Of a stretch of 64,000 nt of DNA, positions 50,895 to 58,738 are shown one piece after another. This stretch comes from Enterobacter asburiae (GTDB taxonomy: Bacteria > Pseudomonadota > Gammaproteobacteria > Enterobacterales > Enterobacteriaceae): contig NZ_CP102247.1 of NCBI RefSeq assembly GCF_024599655.1, positions 4,278,001-4,342,000 of the forward strand, written 5' to 3'. Position 1 is the first letter of the stretch; every line of letters begins with the position of its first letter. Both the position numbers and the translations under genes were made by a program. A model generated the notes under the pieces. That model did no database searches and had not been told where the DNA came from. It worked only from the letters and a program-made list of their open reading frames with translations.

Positions 50895-51806
50895 ATGGAA
50901 CGAAAACCCACTCTGGTTGTGGCCCTGGGCGGCAACGCGCTGCTCAAGCGCGGCGAGCCGCTGGAAGCGGAGATCCAGCGTCACAACATCGAGCAGGCCG
51001 CCCGCACCATCGCCGGGCTGACGGAACAGTGGCGCGTTGTGCTGGTGCACGGCAACGGGCCGCAGGTCGGGCTGCTGGCGCTGCAGAACAGCGCCTATGA
51101 CAAAGTCACACCCTACCCGCTGGACGTTCTCGGTGCCGAAAGCCAGGGAATGATCGGCTACATGCTTCAGCAGGCGCTGAAAAACAATCTGCCGCAGCGG
51201 GAGGTGAGCGTTCTGCTCACGCAGGTAGAAGTGGACGCCGCCGACCCGGCCTTCCGCAACCCGACCAAGTACATCGGCCCGGTTTACAGCGAAGCCCAGG
51301 CGAAAGCGCTGGCAGCGGAAAAAGGCTGGGTGTTCAAGGCCGACGGGAAGTACTTCCGCCGCGTGGTGCCGTCGCCGCAGCCGAAGCGCATCGTCGAGAG
51401 CGACGCCATCACGGCGCTGATTCAGCGCGACCACCTGGTGATCTGCAACGGCGGCGGCGGCGTGCCGGTGGTGGAGAACGCCAACGGCTATCGCGGGATT
51501 GAGGCGGTGATCGACAAAGACCTCTCCGCCGCCCTGCTGGCGAGGCAAATCGAGGCTGACGCCCTGCTGATTTTGACCGATGCCGACGCGGTGTACCTCG
51601 ACTGGGGCAAGCCGACCCAGCGCCCGCTGGCGCAGGTCACGCCGGAGCTGCTCAGAGGCATGCAGTTCGACGCCGGATCAATGGGGCCGAAAGTGGCCGC
51701 CTGCCGCGAGTTTGTTGAAGCCTGCAACGGCATTGCCGGGATCGGCGCGCTGGCCGACGGCGCGGAGATCCTCGCGGGCGAGAAAGGCACGTTGATTCGT
51801 AATTGA
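50895..51806 (+). CDS. arcC: Carbamate kinase ArcC
   Basis: A 303-residue amino-acid-kinase-fold enzyme making ATP from carbamoyl phosphate and ADP. ALGGNALLKRGEP at the N-terminus, LVHGNGPQVGLL, RRVVPSPQPKRI and VICNGGGGVPV are the family motifs. It begins ten bases after arcA with AAAGGAG. A compound palindromic repeat directly follows its stop. Confidence 0.96.
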   Translation: MERKPTLVVALGGNALLKRGEPLEAEIQRHNIEQAARTIAGLTEQWRVVLVHGNGPQVGLLALQNSAYDKVTPYPLDVLGAESQGMIGYMLQQALKNNLPQREVSVLLTQVEVDAADPAFRNPTKYIGPVYSEAQAKALAAEKGWVFKADGKYFRRVVPSPQPKRIVESDAITALIQRDHLVICNGGGGVPVVENANGYRGIEAVIDKDLSAALLARQIEADALLILTDADAVYLDWGKPTQRPLAQVTPELLRGMQFDAGSMGPKVAACREFVEACNGIAGIGALADGAEILAGEKGTLIRN

Positions 51807-51816
51807 GCACACTCTC

Positions 51817-51899
51817 CCCTCACCCCAACCCTCTCCCCAAAGGGGAGAGGGGACGATTACACCCTCTCCCCTTTGGGGAGAGGGTTGGGGTGAGGGGTA
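51817..51899. repeat. Compound palindromic repeat, copy B, inside the arc operon
   Basis: CCCCTCACCCCAACCCTCTC continuing as CCCCAAAGGGGAGAGGG, a 12-base spacer, then the inverted half ending in GTTGGGGTGAGGGG. Lies between arcC and arcB. An open frame through it would extend arcB by 44 residues but is not conserved coding. Confidence 0.92.
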
Positions 51900-51934
51900 A
51901 GGTTTTAGACACTAATTTTAAAAAGGATTTACCC

Positions 51935-52939
51935 ATGACCATCAACCTGAAAAACCGCAACTTCCTGAAACTACTGGACTACACCCCGGCGGAGATCGAG
52001 TACCTGATCGACCTCGCCATCGAGCTGAAGGCCGCCAAAAAAGCCGGGCGCGAAAAGCAAACCCTGGTCGGGAAAAACATCGCCCTGATCTTTGAAAAAA
52101 CCTCCACCCGCACCCGCTGCGCCTTTGAAGTGGGCGCGTTTGACCAGGGCGCGCAGGTCACCTACCTCGGCCCAAGCGGATCGCAGATCGGCCATAAAGA
52201 GTCGATGAAAGACACCGCCCGCGTGCTGGGCCGCATGTATGACGGCATCGAATACCGCGGCTACGGTCAGGCCATCGTTGAAGAGCTGGGCGAGTACGCG
52301 GGCGTGCCGGTGTGGAACGGTCTGACCGACGAGTTCCACCCGACGCAAATCCTCGCCGACCTGATGACCATGCTGGAGCACGCGCCGGGCAAAACCCTGC
52401 CGGAGCTGAGCTTTGCCTACCTCGGGGATGCGCGTAACAACATGGGCAACTCGCTGATGGTCGGTGCGGCCAAGATGGGCATGGATATCCGCCTCGTCGC
52501 GCCGAAATCCTTCTGGCCGGAAGCCGGGCTGGTTGAGCAGTGCCGCGCCATCGCCAAAGAGACGGGCGCGCGCATCACCCTCACCGACGACGTGGAAGAA
52601 GGCGTGCGGGGCACCGATTTCCTCTACACCGACGTGTGGGTCTCCATGGGCGAGCCGAAGGAGGCCTGGGCCGAGCGCGTCAGCCTGATGAAGCCATATC
52701 AGATTAACGCGCAGGTGATGAAGGCCACCGGCAACCCGAACGTCAAGTTTATGCACTGCCTGCCGGCGTTCCACAACGAGCACACCAAAGTGGGCCGCGA
52801 GATCGAGATGGCGTACGGCCTGAAGGGGCTGGAGGTGACGGAAGAGGTCTTCGAATCACCGAACTCCATCGTCTTCGACGAAGCAGAGAACCGCATGCAC
52901 ACCATTAAAGCGGTCATGGTGGCGACACTCGGCGACTAA
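51935..52939 (+). CDS. arcB: Catabolic ornithine carbamoyltransferase ArcB
   Basis: A 334-residue OTCase splitting citrulline to ornithine and carbamoyl phosphate in the deiminase pathway. It has STRTRCAFE, FHPTQILADL and HCLPAFHNE, and is a clear paralogue of argI at 39136. The ATG at 51935 (MTINLKNRNFLKLLDYTP) follows AAGGA and aligns with argI; the longer open frame reads through the repeat. Placement in the arc operon, without ARG boxes of its own, marks it as catabolic. Confidence 0.94.
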   Translation: MTINLKNRNFLKLLDYTPAEIEYLIDLAIELKAAKKAGREKQTLVGKNIALIFEKTSTRTRCAFEVGAFDQGAQVTYLGPSGSQIGHKESMKDTARVLGRMYDGIEYRGYGQAIVEELGEYAGVPVWNGLTDEFHPTQILADLMTMLEHAPGKTLPELSFAYLGDARNNMGNSLMVGAAKMGMDIRLVAPKSFWPEAGLVEQCRAIAKETGARITLTDDVEEGVRGTDFLYTDVWVSMGEPKEAWAERVSLMKPYQINAQVMKATGNPNVKFMHCLPAFHNEHTKVGREIEMAYGLKGLEVTEEVFESPNSIVFDEAENRMHTIKAVMVATLGD

Positions 52940-52986
52940 TCACCGCCCGGCGCGCCATGGGGTGCGCCGGGTTTAAGGAGCACATC

Positions 52987-54390
52987 ATGGGCAAGTTTAA
53001 GTTTCCCTCCGCTTACACCATTCTCTTTTTTCTGATTGCCGTTGTGGCGGCGCTGAGCTGGGTCGTTCCCGCCGGTCAGTACCAGATGGCGATGAACGAG
53101 ACCCTCGGTAAAGAAGTCCCGATTGCCGGAACGTACGCCCACGTGGCGGCGCATCCGCAGGGGCTGGTTTCCGTCCTGATGGCGCCCATCGCCGGGCTGT
53201 ACGATCCGGTCTCCGGCCAGGCCGGGGCGATCGACGTGGCGCTGTTTATCCTGATCATCGGGGGATTTCTCGGGATCGTCACCAAAACCGGGGCGATTGA
53301 CGCCGGGATCGAGCGCGTCACCACCCGGCTGCGCGGCCGCGAGGAGTGGATGATCCCGATCCTGATGGCGCTGTTTGCCGCAGGCGGCACGATTTACGGC
53401 ATGGCCGAAGAGTCGCTGCCGTTCTACACCCTGCTGGTGCCGGTGATGCTGGCCGCGCGGTTCGATCCGGTTGTTGCCGCCTCCACGGTGCTGCTCGGGG
53501 CGGGGATCGGCACGCTCGGCTCCACCATCAACCCGTTCGCCACGGTGATCGCCGCCAACGCCGCCGGGATCCCCTTCACCAACGGCATCGCCCTGCGCGT
53601 GGCGCTGCTGGTCATCGGCTGGATCATCTGCGTGGCGTGGGTGATGCGCTACGCCCGTAAGGTGCGCCAGGATCCGTCGCTGTCGATCGTCGCGGATAAG
53701 CAGGAAGAGAACCGCGCCCATTTCCTCGGCGACAAGGGCGAACAGTCGCTGGAATTTACCCCGGTGCGCAAAATCATCCTGGTGATTTTCGCCCTCGCCT
53801 TCGCGGTGATGATCTACGGCGTGGCGGTGCTGGGCTGGTGGATGGCGGAGATCTCGGCGGTGTTTCTCGCCAGCGCGATTATCGTCGGCCTGATTGCCCG
53901 CATGAGCGAAGAGGAGCTGACGTCGACGTTTATCAACGGCGCGCGAGATTTGCTGGGCGTCGCGCTGATTATCGGCATCGCGCGCGGTATCGTAGTCATC
54001 ATGGATAAGGGCATGATTACCCACACCATTTTGCACAGCGCCGAGGGAATGGTTACCGGGTTGTCGACGGTGGCGTTCATCAACGTGATGTACTGGCTCG
54101 AAGTGGTGCTGTCGTTTCTTGTGCCTTCTTCGTCCGGCCTGGCCGTTCTGACGATGCCGATCATGGCGCCTCTTGCCGATTTCGCTAACGTCAACCGCGA
54201 CCTGGTGGTCACGGCTTACCAGTCAGCGTCCGGCATCGTTAACCTGGTCACTCCCACCTCTGCCGTCGTGATGGGCGGGCTGGCTATCGCCCGCGTGCCC
54301 TACGTGCGTTATCTGAAATGGGTCGCGCCGCTGCTGGGGATATTAACGGTGGTGATTATGGTGGCGTTAAGCCTGGGGGCGATGTTGTGA
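52987..54390 (+). CDS. YfcC-family transporter, ArcD-type arginine/ornithine exchanger candidate
   Basis: A 467-residue membrane protein with about 12 helices: FPSAYTILFFLIAVVAALSW, GTIYGMAEESLPFYTLLVPV, LGAGIGTLGSTINPFATVIA, VPSSSGLAVLTMPIMAPLAD. This is the YfcC/DcuC-like family rather than the APC-type ArcD, but fills the antiporter slot of the arc operon. AAGGAG precedes the ATG at 52987, 48 bases after arcB. Exchange of arginine for ornithine is inferred from context. Confidence 0.85.
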   Translation: MGKFKFPSAYTILFFLIAVVAALSWVVPAGQYQMAMNETLGKEVPIAGTYAHVAAHPQGLVSVLMAPIAGLYDPVSGQAGAIDVALFILIIGGFLGIVTKTGAIDAGIERVTTRLRGREEWMIPILMALFAAGGTIYGMAEESLPFYTLLVPVMLAARFDPVVAASTVLLGAGIGTLGSTINPFATVIAANAAGIPFTNGIALRVALLVIGWIICVAWVMRYARKVRQDPSLSIVADKQEENRAHFLGDKGEQSLEFTPVRKIILVIFALAFAVMIYGVAVLGWWMAEISAVFLASAIIVGLIARMSEEELTSTFINGARDLLGVALIIGIARGIVVIMDKGMITHTILHSAEGMVTGLSTVAFINVMYWLEVVLSFLVPSSSGLAVLTMPIMAPLADFANVNRDLVVTAYQSASGIVNLVTPTSAVVMGGLAIARVPYVRYLKWVAPLLGILTVVIMVALSLGAML

Positions 54391-54402
54391 TGTTTTGAAG
54401 TT

Positions 54403-54432
54403 GTAGGCCCGGTAAGCGTAGCGCCACCGGGC
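54403..54432. repeat. REP element after the ArcD-type gene
   Basis: GTAGGCCCGGTAAGCGTAGC through GCCACCGGGC, followed by GTTTTGTTT, so it may also attenuate transcription before the ArgR-like gene. Confidence 0.8.
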
Positions 54433-54465
54433 GTTTTGTTTCAGCCACTTACATGGGAAATAGTT

Positions 54466-54945
54466 ATGACGGAATATGGTGATTACTCTCCAAAAGAACA
54501 GCTTCAGCTGACGGTCTGTCAGCGCCTGATCGCAGAAAAGAGTTATCTCTCTCAGGAGGAGATCCGCCGGGATTTGCAGGAGCGTGGTTTTGAGACCATC
54601 AGCCAGTCCACCGTTTCACGTCTGCTTAAATTGCTCGGTGTCATAAAAATTCGAAATGCCAAAGGGCTAAAGATTTATTCGCTGAATCCCCAGCTGCGCC
54701 CTGCCCCCGACGCCGCGCGTACCGTGTCCGAAATGGTGGTCAGCGTCGAGCATAATAGCGAGTTTATCCTTGTTCATACCGTCGCCGGATATGGCCGCGC
54801 GGTGGCGCGTATTCTGGATTATCACCAGCTGCCGGAAATTTTAGGCGTGGTGGCTGGCAGCAGTATCGTCTGGGTCGCGCCCCGGGTCGTGAAGCGCACC
54901 GCGCTGGTGCATAAGCAAATTAATTATTTACTCAGAACGCATTAA
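54466..54945 (+). CDS. ArgR-family regulator of the arc cluster, Arg-binding residues changed
   Basis: A 159-residue ArgR paralogue. The winged-helix domain is typical (FETISQSTVSRLLKLLGVIK, IRNAKGLKIYSL). In the C-terminal domain E. coli ArgR has GTIAGDDT with two Asp contacting L-arginine; here the segment is GVVAGSSIVWV, Ser132-Ser133. The sensing of arginine may therefore be altered. Salmonella carries an equivalent gene next to its arc operon. Start at 54466; an in-frame ATG at 54436 lies in REP-derived sequence. Confidence 0.88.
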   Translation: MTEYGDYSPKEQLQLTVCQRLIAEKSYLSQEEIRRDLQERGFETISQSTVSRLLKLLGVIKIRNAKGLKIYSLNPQLRPAPDAARTVSEMVVSVEHNSEFILVHTVAGYGRAVARILDYHQLPEILGVVAGSSIVWVAPRVVKRTALVHKQINYLLRTH

Positions 54946-54992
54946 TATTCATAAAGAACCGTTTGCATTGAGTAAAGCGTGCATTAAATCGC

Positions 54993-55033
54993 TTGATCCG
55001 AAAAGCGAGCTGCGTATAATGCCCGACAATTTG
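54993..55033 (+). promoter_or_regulatory. pyrBI promoter with UTP-sensitive start
   Basis: -35 TTGATC (54993-54998), 16 bases, -10 TATAAT (55015-55020), then AATTTG at 55028-55033. In E. coli pyrBI the same initial AATTTG allows reiterative U addition at high UTP and abortive initiation. The sequence context here is nearly the same. Confidence 0.85.
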
Positions 55034-55045
55034 CCGGGAGGAAGC

Positions 55046-55150
55046 ATGGTCAAGCGTGTACGACATAACGTCTTACCGCGTCTGAAATCAGACGCTGGCC
55101 TGCCGTTTTTCTTCCCGTTGCTAAACCTATTCCCAGAGCCCCTCATTTGA
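55046..55150 (+). CDS. pyrL: pyrBI leader peptide PyrL
   Basis: A 34-residue leader peptide: MVKRVRHNVLPRLKSDAG then LPFFFPLLNLFPEPLI. Its N-terminal half matches E. coli PyrL, which is 44 residues; here the stop falls inside the attenuator stem. Coupling of translation to a U-rich pause before the terminator sets read-through into pyrB according to UTP. Confidence 0.9.
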   Translation: MVKRVRHNVLPRLKSDAGLPFFFPLLNLFPEPLI

Positions 55151-55163
55151 GGGGCTTTTTTTT
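55137..55163 (+). terminator. pyrBI attenuator
   Basis: Stem AGCCCCTC, ATTT loop, GAGGGGCT (55149-55156) and eight T residues, 22 bases before pyrB. The pyrL stop codon lies in the loop/3' arm, so a translating ribosome directly prevents hairpin formation. Confidence 0.93.
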
Positions 55164-55184
55164 GCCCGGCGTCAGGAGATAAAC

Positions 55185-56117
55185 ATGAATCCGCTTTATC
55201 AAAAACACATCATTTCCATAAACGACCTCAGCCGCGAAGAGCTGGAACTGGTTCTGGAAACCGCGGCAAAACTGAAGGCCAATCCACAACCGGAGCTGCT
55301 GAAGCACAAGGTGATTGCGAGCTGCTTCTTCGAAGCCTCGACCCGCACCCGCCTCTCCTTTGAAACCTCCATGCACCGCCTGGGCGCGAGCGTGGTGGGC
55401 TTCTCGGACAGCAGCAACACGTCGCTGGGTAAAAAAGGCGAGACCCTGGCGGATACCATTTCAGTGATCAGCACCTACGTCGACGCGATTGTGATGCGTC
55501 ACCCGCAGGAGGGCGCTGCGCGTCTGGCGACCGAGTTTTCCGGCGGCATTCCGGTACTGAACGCCGGTGACGGTGCCAACCAGCACCCGACGCAGACCCT
55601 GCTGGATCTGTTCACCATTCAGGAGACGCAGGGCAAGCTCGAGAACCTGAATATCGCCATGGTCGGCGACCTGAAGTACGGCCGCACCGTCCACTCCCTG
55701 ACTCAGGCGCTGGCGAAATTTAACGGCAACCGCTTCTTCTTCATCGCGCCTGACGCGCTGGCGATGCCGCAGTACATTCTCGACATGCTGGACGAGAAAG
55801 GCATTCAGTGGAGCCTGCACGCCAGCATCGAAGAGGTGATGAGCCACGTGGATATTCTCTACATGACCCGCGTGCAGAAAGAGCGTCTGGACCCGTCCGA
55901 ATACGCCAATGTGAAGGCGCAGTTCGTGCTGCGCGCCAGCGACCTCGAGGGCGCGCGCGACAACATGAAGGTGCTGCACCCGCTGCCGCGCATCGATGAG
56001 ATCACCACAGACGTGGACAAAACGCCGCACGCCTGGTACTTCCAGCAGGCCGGAAACGGCATCTTCGCCCGCCAGGCGTTACTGGCACTGGTTCTGAATC
56101 GCGAATTGGCACTGTAA
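55185..56117 (+). CDS. pyrB: Aspartate carbamoyltransferase catalytic subunit
   Basis: A 310-residue catalytic chain making carbamoyl aspartate, the committed step of pyrimidine synthesis. Carbamoyl-phosphate site STRTRLSFETS, HPTQTLLDLFT and HPLPRIDEI are conserved. AGGAG precedes the ATG. It is co-transcribed with pyrI, 12 bases downstream, to form the allosteric holoenzyme. Confidence 0.97.
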   Translation: MNPLYQKHIISINDLSREELELVLETAAKLKANPQPELLKHKVIASCFFEASTRTRLSFETSMHRLGASVVGFSDSSNTSLGKKGETLADTISVISTYVDAIVMRHPQEGAARLATEFSGGIPVLNAGDGANQHPTQTLLDLFTIQETQGKLENLNIAMVGDLKYGRTVHSLTQALAKFNGNRFFFIAPDALAMPQYILDMLDEKGIQWSLHASIEEVMSHVDILYMTRVQKERLDPSEYANVKAQFVLRASDLEGARDNMKVLHPLPRIDEITTDVDKTPHAWYFQQAGNGIFARQALLALVLNRELAL

Positions 56118-56129
56118 GGGGAAACGAGC

Positions 56130-56591
56130 ATGACACACGATAACAAACTCCAGGTTGAAGCCATCAAGCGTGGCACCGTGATTGACCACATCCCTGCGCA
56201 GGTGGGCTTTAAGCTGCTGACGCTGTTCAAACTGACCGAAACCGACCAGCGCATCACCATCGGTCTGAACCTGCCGTCCGGCGAGATGGGCCGCAAAGAC
56301 CTGATTAAAATCGAGAACACCTTCCTGACCGACGAGCAGGTTAACCAGCTGTCGCTGTACGCGCCCGATGCCACCGTCAACCGCATCGACGAGTATGAAG
56401 TGGTCGGCAAATCCCGCCCGAGCCTGCCGGATCGCATCGAAAGCGTGCTGGTCTGCCCGAACAGCAACTGCATCAGCCACGCTGAGCCGGTTTCCTCCAG
56501 CTTTGCAGTGAAAAAACGCGCCGATGACATCGCGCTCAAATGCAAATACTGTGAAAAAGAGTTTTCTCATTATGTGGTGCTGGCCAACTAA
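56130..56591 (+). CDS. pyrI: Aspartate carbamoyltransferase regulatory subunit
   Basis: A 153-residue regulatory chain binding CTP/ATP/UTP. The N-terminal allosteric domain (EAIKRGTVIDHIPAQVGF) is followed by a C-terminal zinc domain with four Cys (CPNSNC and CKYCEKEF). It starts 12 bases after pyrB with GGGGAAACGAG upstream. Confidence 0.97.
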   Translation: MTHDNKLQVEAIKRGTVIDHIPAQVGFKLLTLFKLTETDQRITIGLNLPSGEMGRKDLIKIENTFLTDEQVNQLSLYAPDATVNRIDEYEVVGKSRPSLPDRIESVLVCPNSNCISHAEPVSSSFAVKKRADDIALKCKYCEKEFSHYVVLAN

Positions 56592-56597
56592 TTGAGG

Positions 56598-56626
56598 TTG
56601 GTAAAGGATCCCGGCCTCCCTATAAT
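56598..56626 (+). promoter_or_regulatory. ridA promoter
   Basis: TTGGTA (56598-56603), 17-base spacer, TATAAT (56621-56626). The -10 lies in the loop of a CCCGGCC/GGCCGGG hairpin (56610-56633) that also looks like the pyrBI terminator, so the two functions overlap. Confidence 0.75.
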
Positions 56627-56665
56627 GGCCGGGACTCTTAAATCAGCTGTTATTCTGGAGAAATC

Positions 56666-57052
56666 ATGACCAAAGTACTCGCGACGGAAAATGCACCAGC
56701 GGCTATCGGCCCATACGTTCAGGGCGTTGATCTGGGCAGCATGATCATCACTTCGGGCCAGATCCCGGTGAACCCAAAAACCGGTGAAGTACCGGCCGAC
56801 GTGGCGGCACAGGCGCGTCAGTCGCTGGAAAACGTGCAGGCTATCGTTGAATCTGCCGGCCTGAAAGTGGGCGACATCGTCAAAACCACCGTTTTCGTGA
56901 AAGATCTGAACGACTTCGCGACCGTTAACGCCACTTACGAAGCCTTCTTCACCGAGCACAACGCGACTTTCCCGGCACGCTCCTGCGTGGAAGTGGCCCG
57001 TCTGCCAAAAGACGTGAAAATTGAAATTGAAGCGATTGCCGTACGTCGTTAA
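56666..57052 (+). CDS. ridA: 2-iminobutanoate/2-iminopropanoate deaminase RidA
   Basis: A 128-residue YjgF/YER057c/UK114 protein that hydrolyses reactive enamine/imine intermediates from PLP enzymes such as threonine dehydratase. It shows APAAIGPYVQGVD, SGQIPVNPKTG, the conserved Arg in FPARSCVEVARLPKDV (imine carboxylate binding) and KIEIEAIAV. It has its own promoter and terminator, downstream of pyrBI as in E. coli. Confidence 0.96.
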   Translation: MTKVLATENAPAAIGPYVQGVDLGSMIITSGQIPVNPKTGEVPADVAAQARQSLENVQAIVESAGLKVGDIVKTTVFVKDLNDFATVNATYEAFFTEHNATFPARSCVEVARLPKDVKIEIEAIAVRR

Positions 57053-57069
57053 TTTATTTCAATAAAGAG

Positions 57070-57097
57070 AAGGCAGCTCCGGCTGCCTTTTTTATTT
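57070..57097 (+). terminator. Terminator after ridA
   Basis: AAGGCAGC, TCCG tetraloop, GCTGCCTT, then a T-rich tail (57088-57097), 18 bases after the ridA stop. Confidence 0.93.
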
Positions 57098-57190
57098 CGA
57101 CTATTTTTACTCCCGGCATTCAATGACGTCGGGTGCCGTCCATTAATAGACTGCTGCTGTTTTATTACCTTCTATTAAAATGGACTAAGA

Positions 57191-58642
57191 ATGAGAATCT
57201 CTAAAATTGCGCTGGCGGTAGCGACATTCGCCGTCGCCTCTTCTGCGCTTGCACACGGATATATTGAGTCACCCGCCAGCCGCGCCTATATGTGTAAGCT
57301 CGGCCAGAATATTGACTGCGGCTCCGTTCAGTACGAACCGCAGAGCGTAGAAAAATCCTCCGGATTCCCGACAGGGGCAGAGCCAGCAGACGGACACCTC
57401 GCCAGCGCGGGTATTGCCAATTACTCCCAGCTTGATAAGCAGAGTCTGAACGCGTGGACCAAAAATCCCATGACGGCAGGCCCGCATGAATTTGTCTGGC
57501 ACCATACCGCGCCGCATAAAACCACCAACTGGCGTTATTACATCACTAAACAAAACTGGGACCCAAATAAACCGCTGACCCGCGACCAGTTTGAATTAAC
57601 GCCGTTCTGTACCATTAACGGGAATGGTCAGGCACCGGCCATGACAAAATCCATGACCTGTAATGTGCCCGAGCGTACGGGCTACCAGGTTATTTACGGC
57701 GTATGGGAAATTGCGGATACCGCAAATAGCTTCTATCAGGCCATTGACGTTGATTTCGGTAACGGCGGCAACGTTACGCCGGACGAAACGCCAGCGGTTG
57801 TTTCCCAGTGGAGCAAAACCCTGAGCGGCCAGATCGCGGGTAACAACCTGAACGCGGGCGATAAGGTCATTGCACGCTTCTTCGACGCGAACGGCGAAGT
57901 GACCTCCATGCGTACCGAAATGACCATCGGCTCAGCCGAGCAAGGCGACGCTAACCAGTGGTCTTACGATCTGGCGCAGAAAATCAACACCGCCCAGAGC
58001 GACGTGCGCGTCGGCGTGAAGGATGAAGCGGGTGAAATCAGCCCGGTTCACGGCGCGAACAGCGTCTTCGTGAAAGACGGCAGCACGCTGCAGTCCGTGG
58101 CCGTCTCTTATGAAGAGCAGAAAGCGGAAGTGAATGAAACCATTGCGGTTTCTAACCTGCAGTACAGCAAAATCGAACATGGCAACGCGACCGTGACCTT
58201 CCACGTCAACACCAAAGGCGACGTGAATATGGAAGCACACGTGATGAACCACAGCGGTGCGGAAAAAGGCTACCTGAAGCAGGACATGAACAACGCCAAT
58301 CAGGACGTGACCATGACCCTGAATGACGTGACGCCGGGCCACCACATGCTGAAATACTATGCGACCAACAAAGACGGCACGATGTTCGCCCAGGACGTGC
58401 TGAACCTGATGCTGGAAGGCGACGCCGCGGCGGACAGCACCGGTCATCACGACTTCACCTTCCCGGACAATATCGCGTCCTACAAGGCGGGTACCGTGGT
58501 GCTGCAGCCGAAAGACGGTAAGACCTACGAATGTAAGCCTTTCCCGTACAGCGGCTACTGCGTGCAGTACAGCCCAACCGCCAACCAGTATGAGCCAGGC
58601 GTTGGCGCACACTGGAAAGAGGCGTGGGTGTTGAAGAACTAA
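57191..58642 (+). CDS. gbpA: N-acetylglucosamine-binding protein GbpA / AA10 chitin LPMO
   Basis: A 483-residue secreted protein. Signal peptide residues 1-21 end in SSALA, leaving His22 as the mature N-terminus, the first His of the LPMO copper brace; the second is in FVWHHTAPHKT. Order: AA10 LPMO (22-~200), two linker/binding domains (AVVSQWSKTLSG onward), and a C-terminal chitin-binding module (~430-483; YKAGTVVLQPKDGKTYECK, AHWKEAWVLKN). It oxidatively cleaves or adheres to chitin. It is convergent with a hexosaminidase, forming a chitin-use pair. Confidence 0.93.
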   Translation: MRISKIALAVATFAVASSALAHGYIESPASRAYMCKLGQNIDCGSVQYEPQSVEKSSGFPTGAEPADGHLASAGIANYSQLDKQSLNAWTKNPMTAGPHEFVWHHTAPHKTTNWRYYITKQNWDPNKPLTRDQFELTPFCTINGNGQAPAMTKSMTCNVPERTGYQVIYGVWEIADTANSFYQAIDVDFGNGGNVTPDETPAVVSQWSKTLSGQIAGNNLNAGDKVIARFFDANGEVTSMRTEMTIGSAEQGDANQWSYDLAQKINTAQSDVRVGVKDEAGEISPVHGANSVFVKDGSTLQSVAVSYEEQKAEVNETIAVSNLQYSKIEHGNATVTFHVNTKGDVNMEAHVMNHSGAEKGYLKQDMNNANQDVTMTLNDVTPGHHMLKYYATNKDGTMFAQDVLNLMLEGDAAADSTGHHDFTFPDNIASYKAGTVVLQPKDGKTYECKPFPYSGYCVQYSPTANQYEPGVGAHWKEAWVLKN

Positions 58643-58652
58643 GTAGTCTTTT

Positions 58653-58738
58653 CCCCTCACCCTAACCCTCTCCCCATAGGGGAGAGGGAACCGATCGAGC
58701 CCCTCGCCCCTTTGGGGAGAGGGGTTGGGGTGAGGGGC
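58653..58738. repeat. Compound palindromic repeat, copy C
   Basis: CCCCTCACCCTAACCCTCTC continuing CCCCATAGGGGAGAGGG, a spacer, then CCCCTCGCCCCTTTGGGGAG continuing to GGGGTGAGGGG. Lies between the convergent gbpA and hexosaminidase genes and touches the hexosaminidase stop; likely acts as a bidirectional terminator. Confidence 0.9.

Noticed and set aside
51803..51934. 44-residue N-terminal extension of ArcB
   Set aside because: It is encoded by the compound palindromic repeat; the ATG at 51935 aligns with ArgI and has its own ribosome site.
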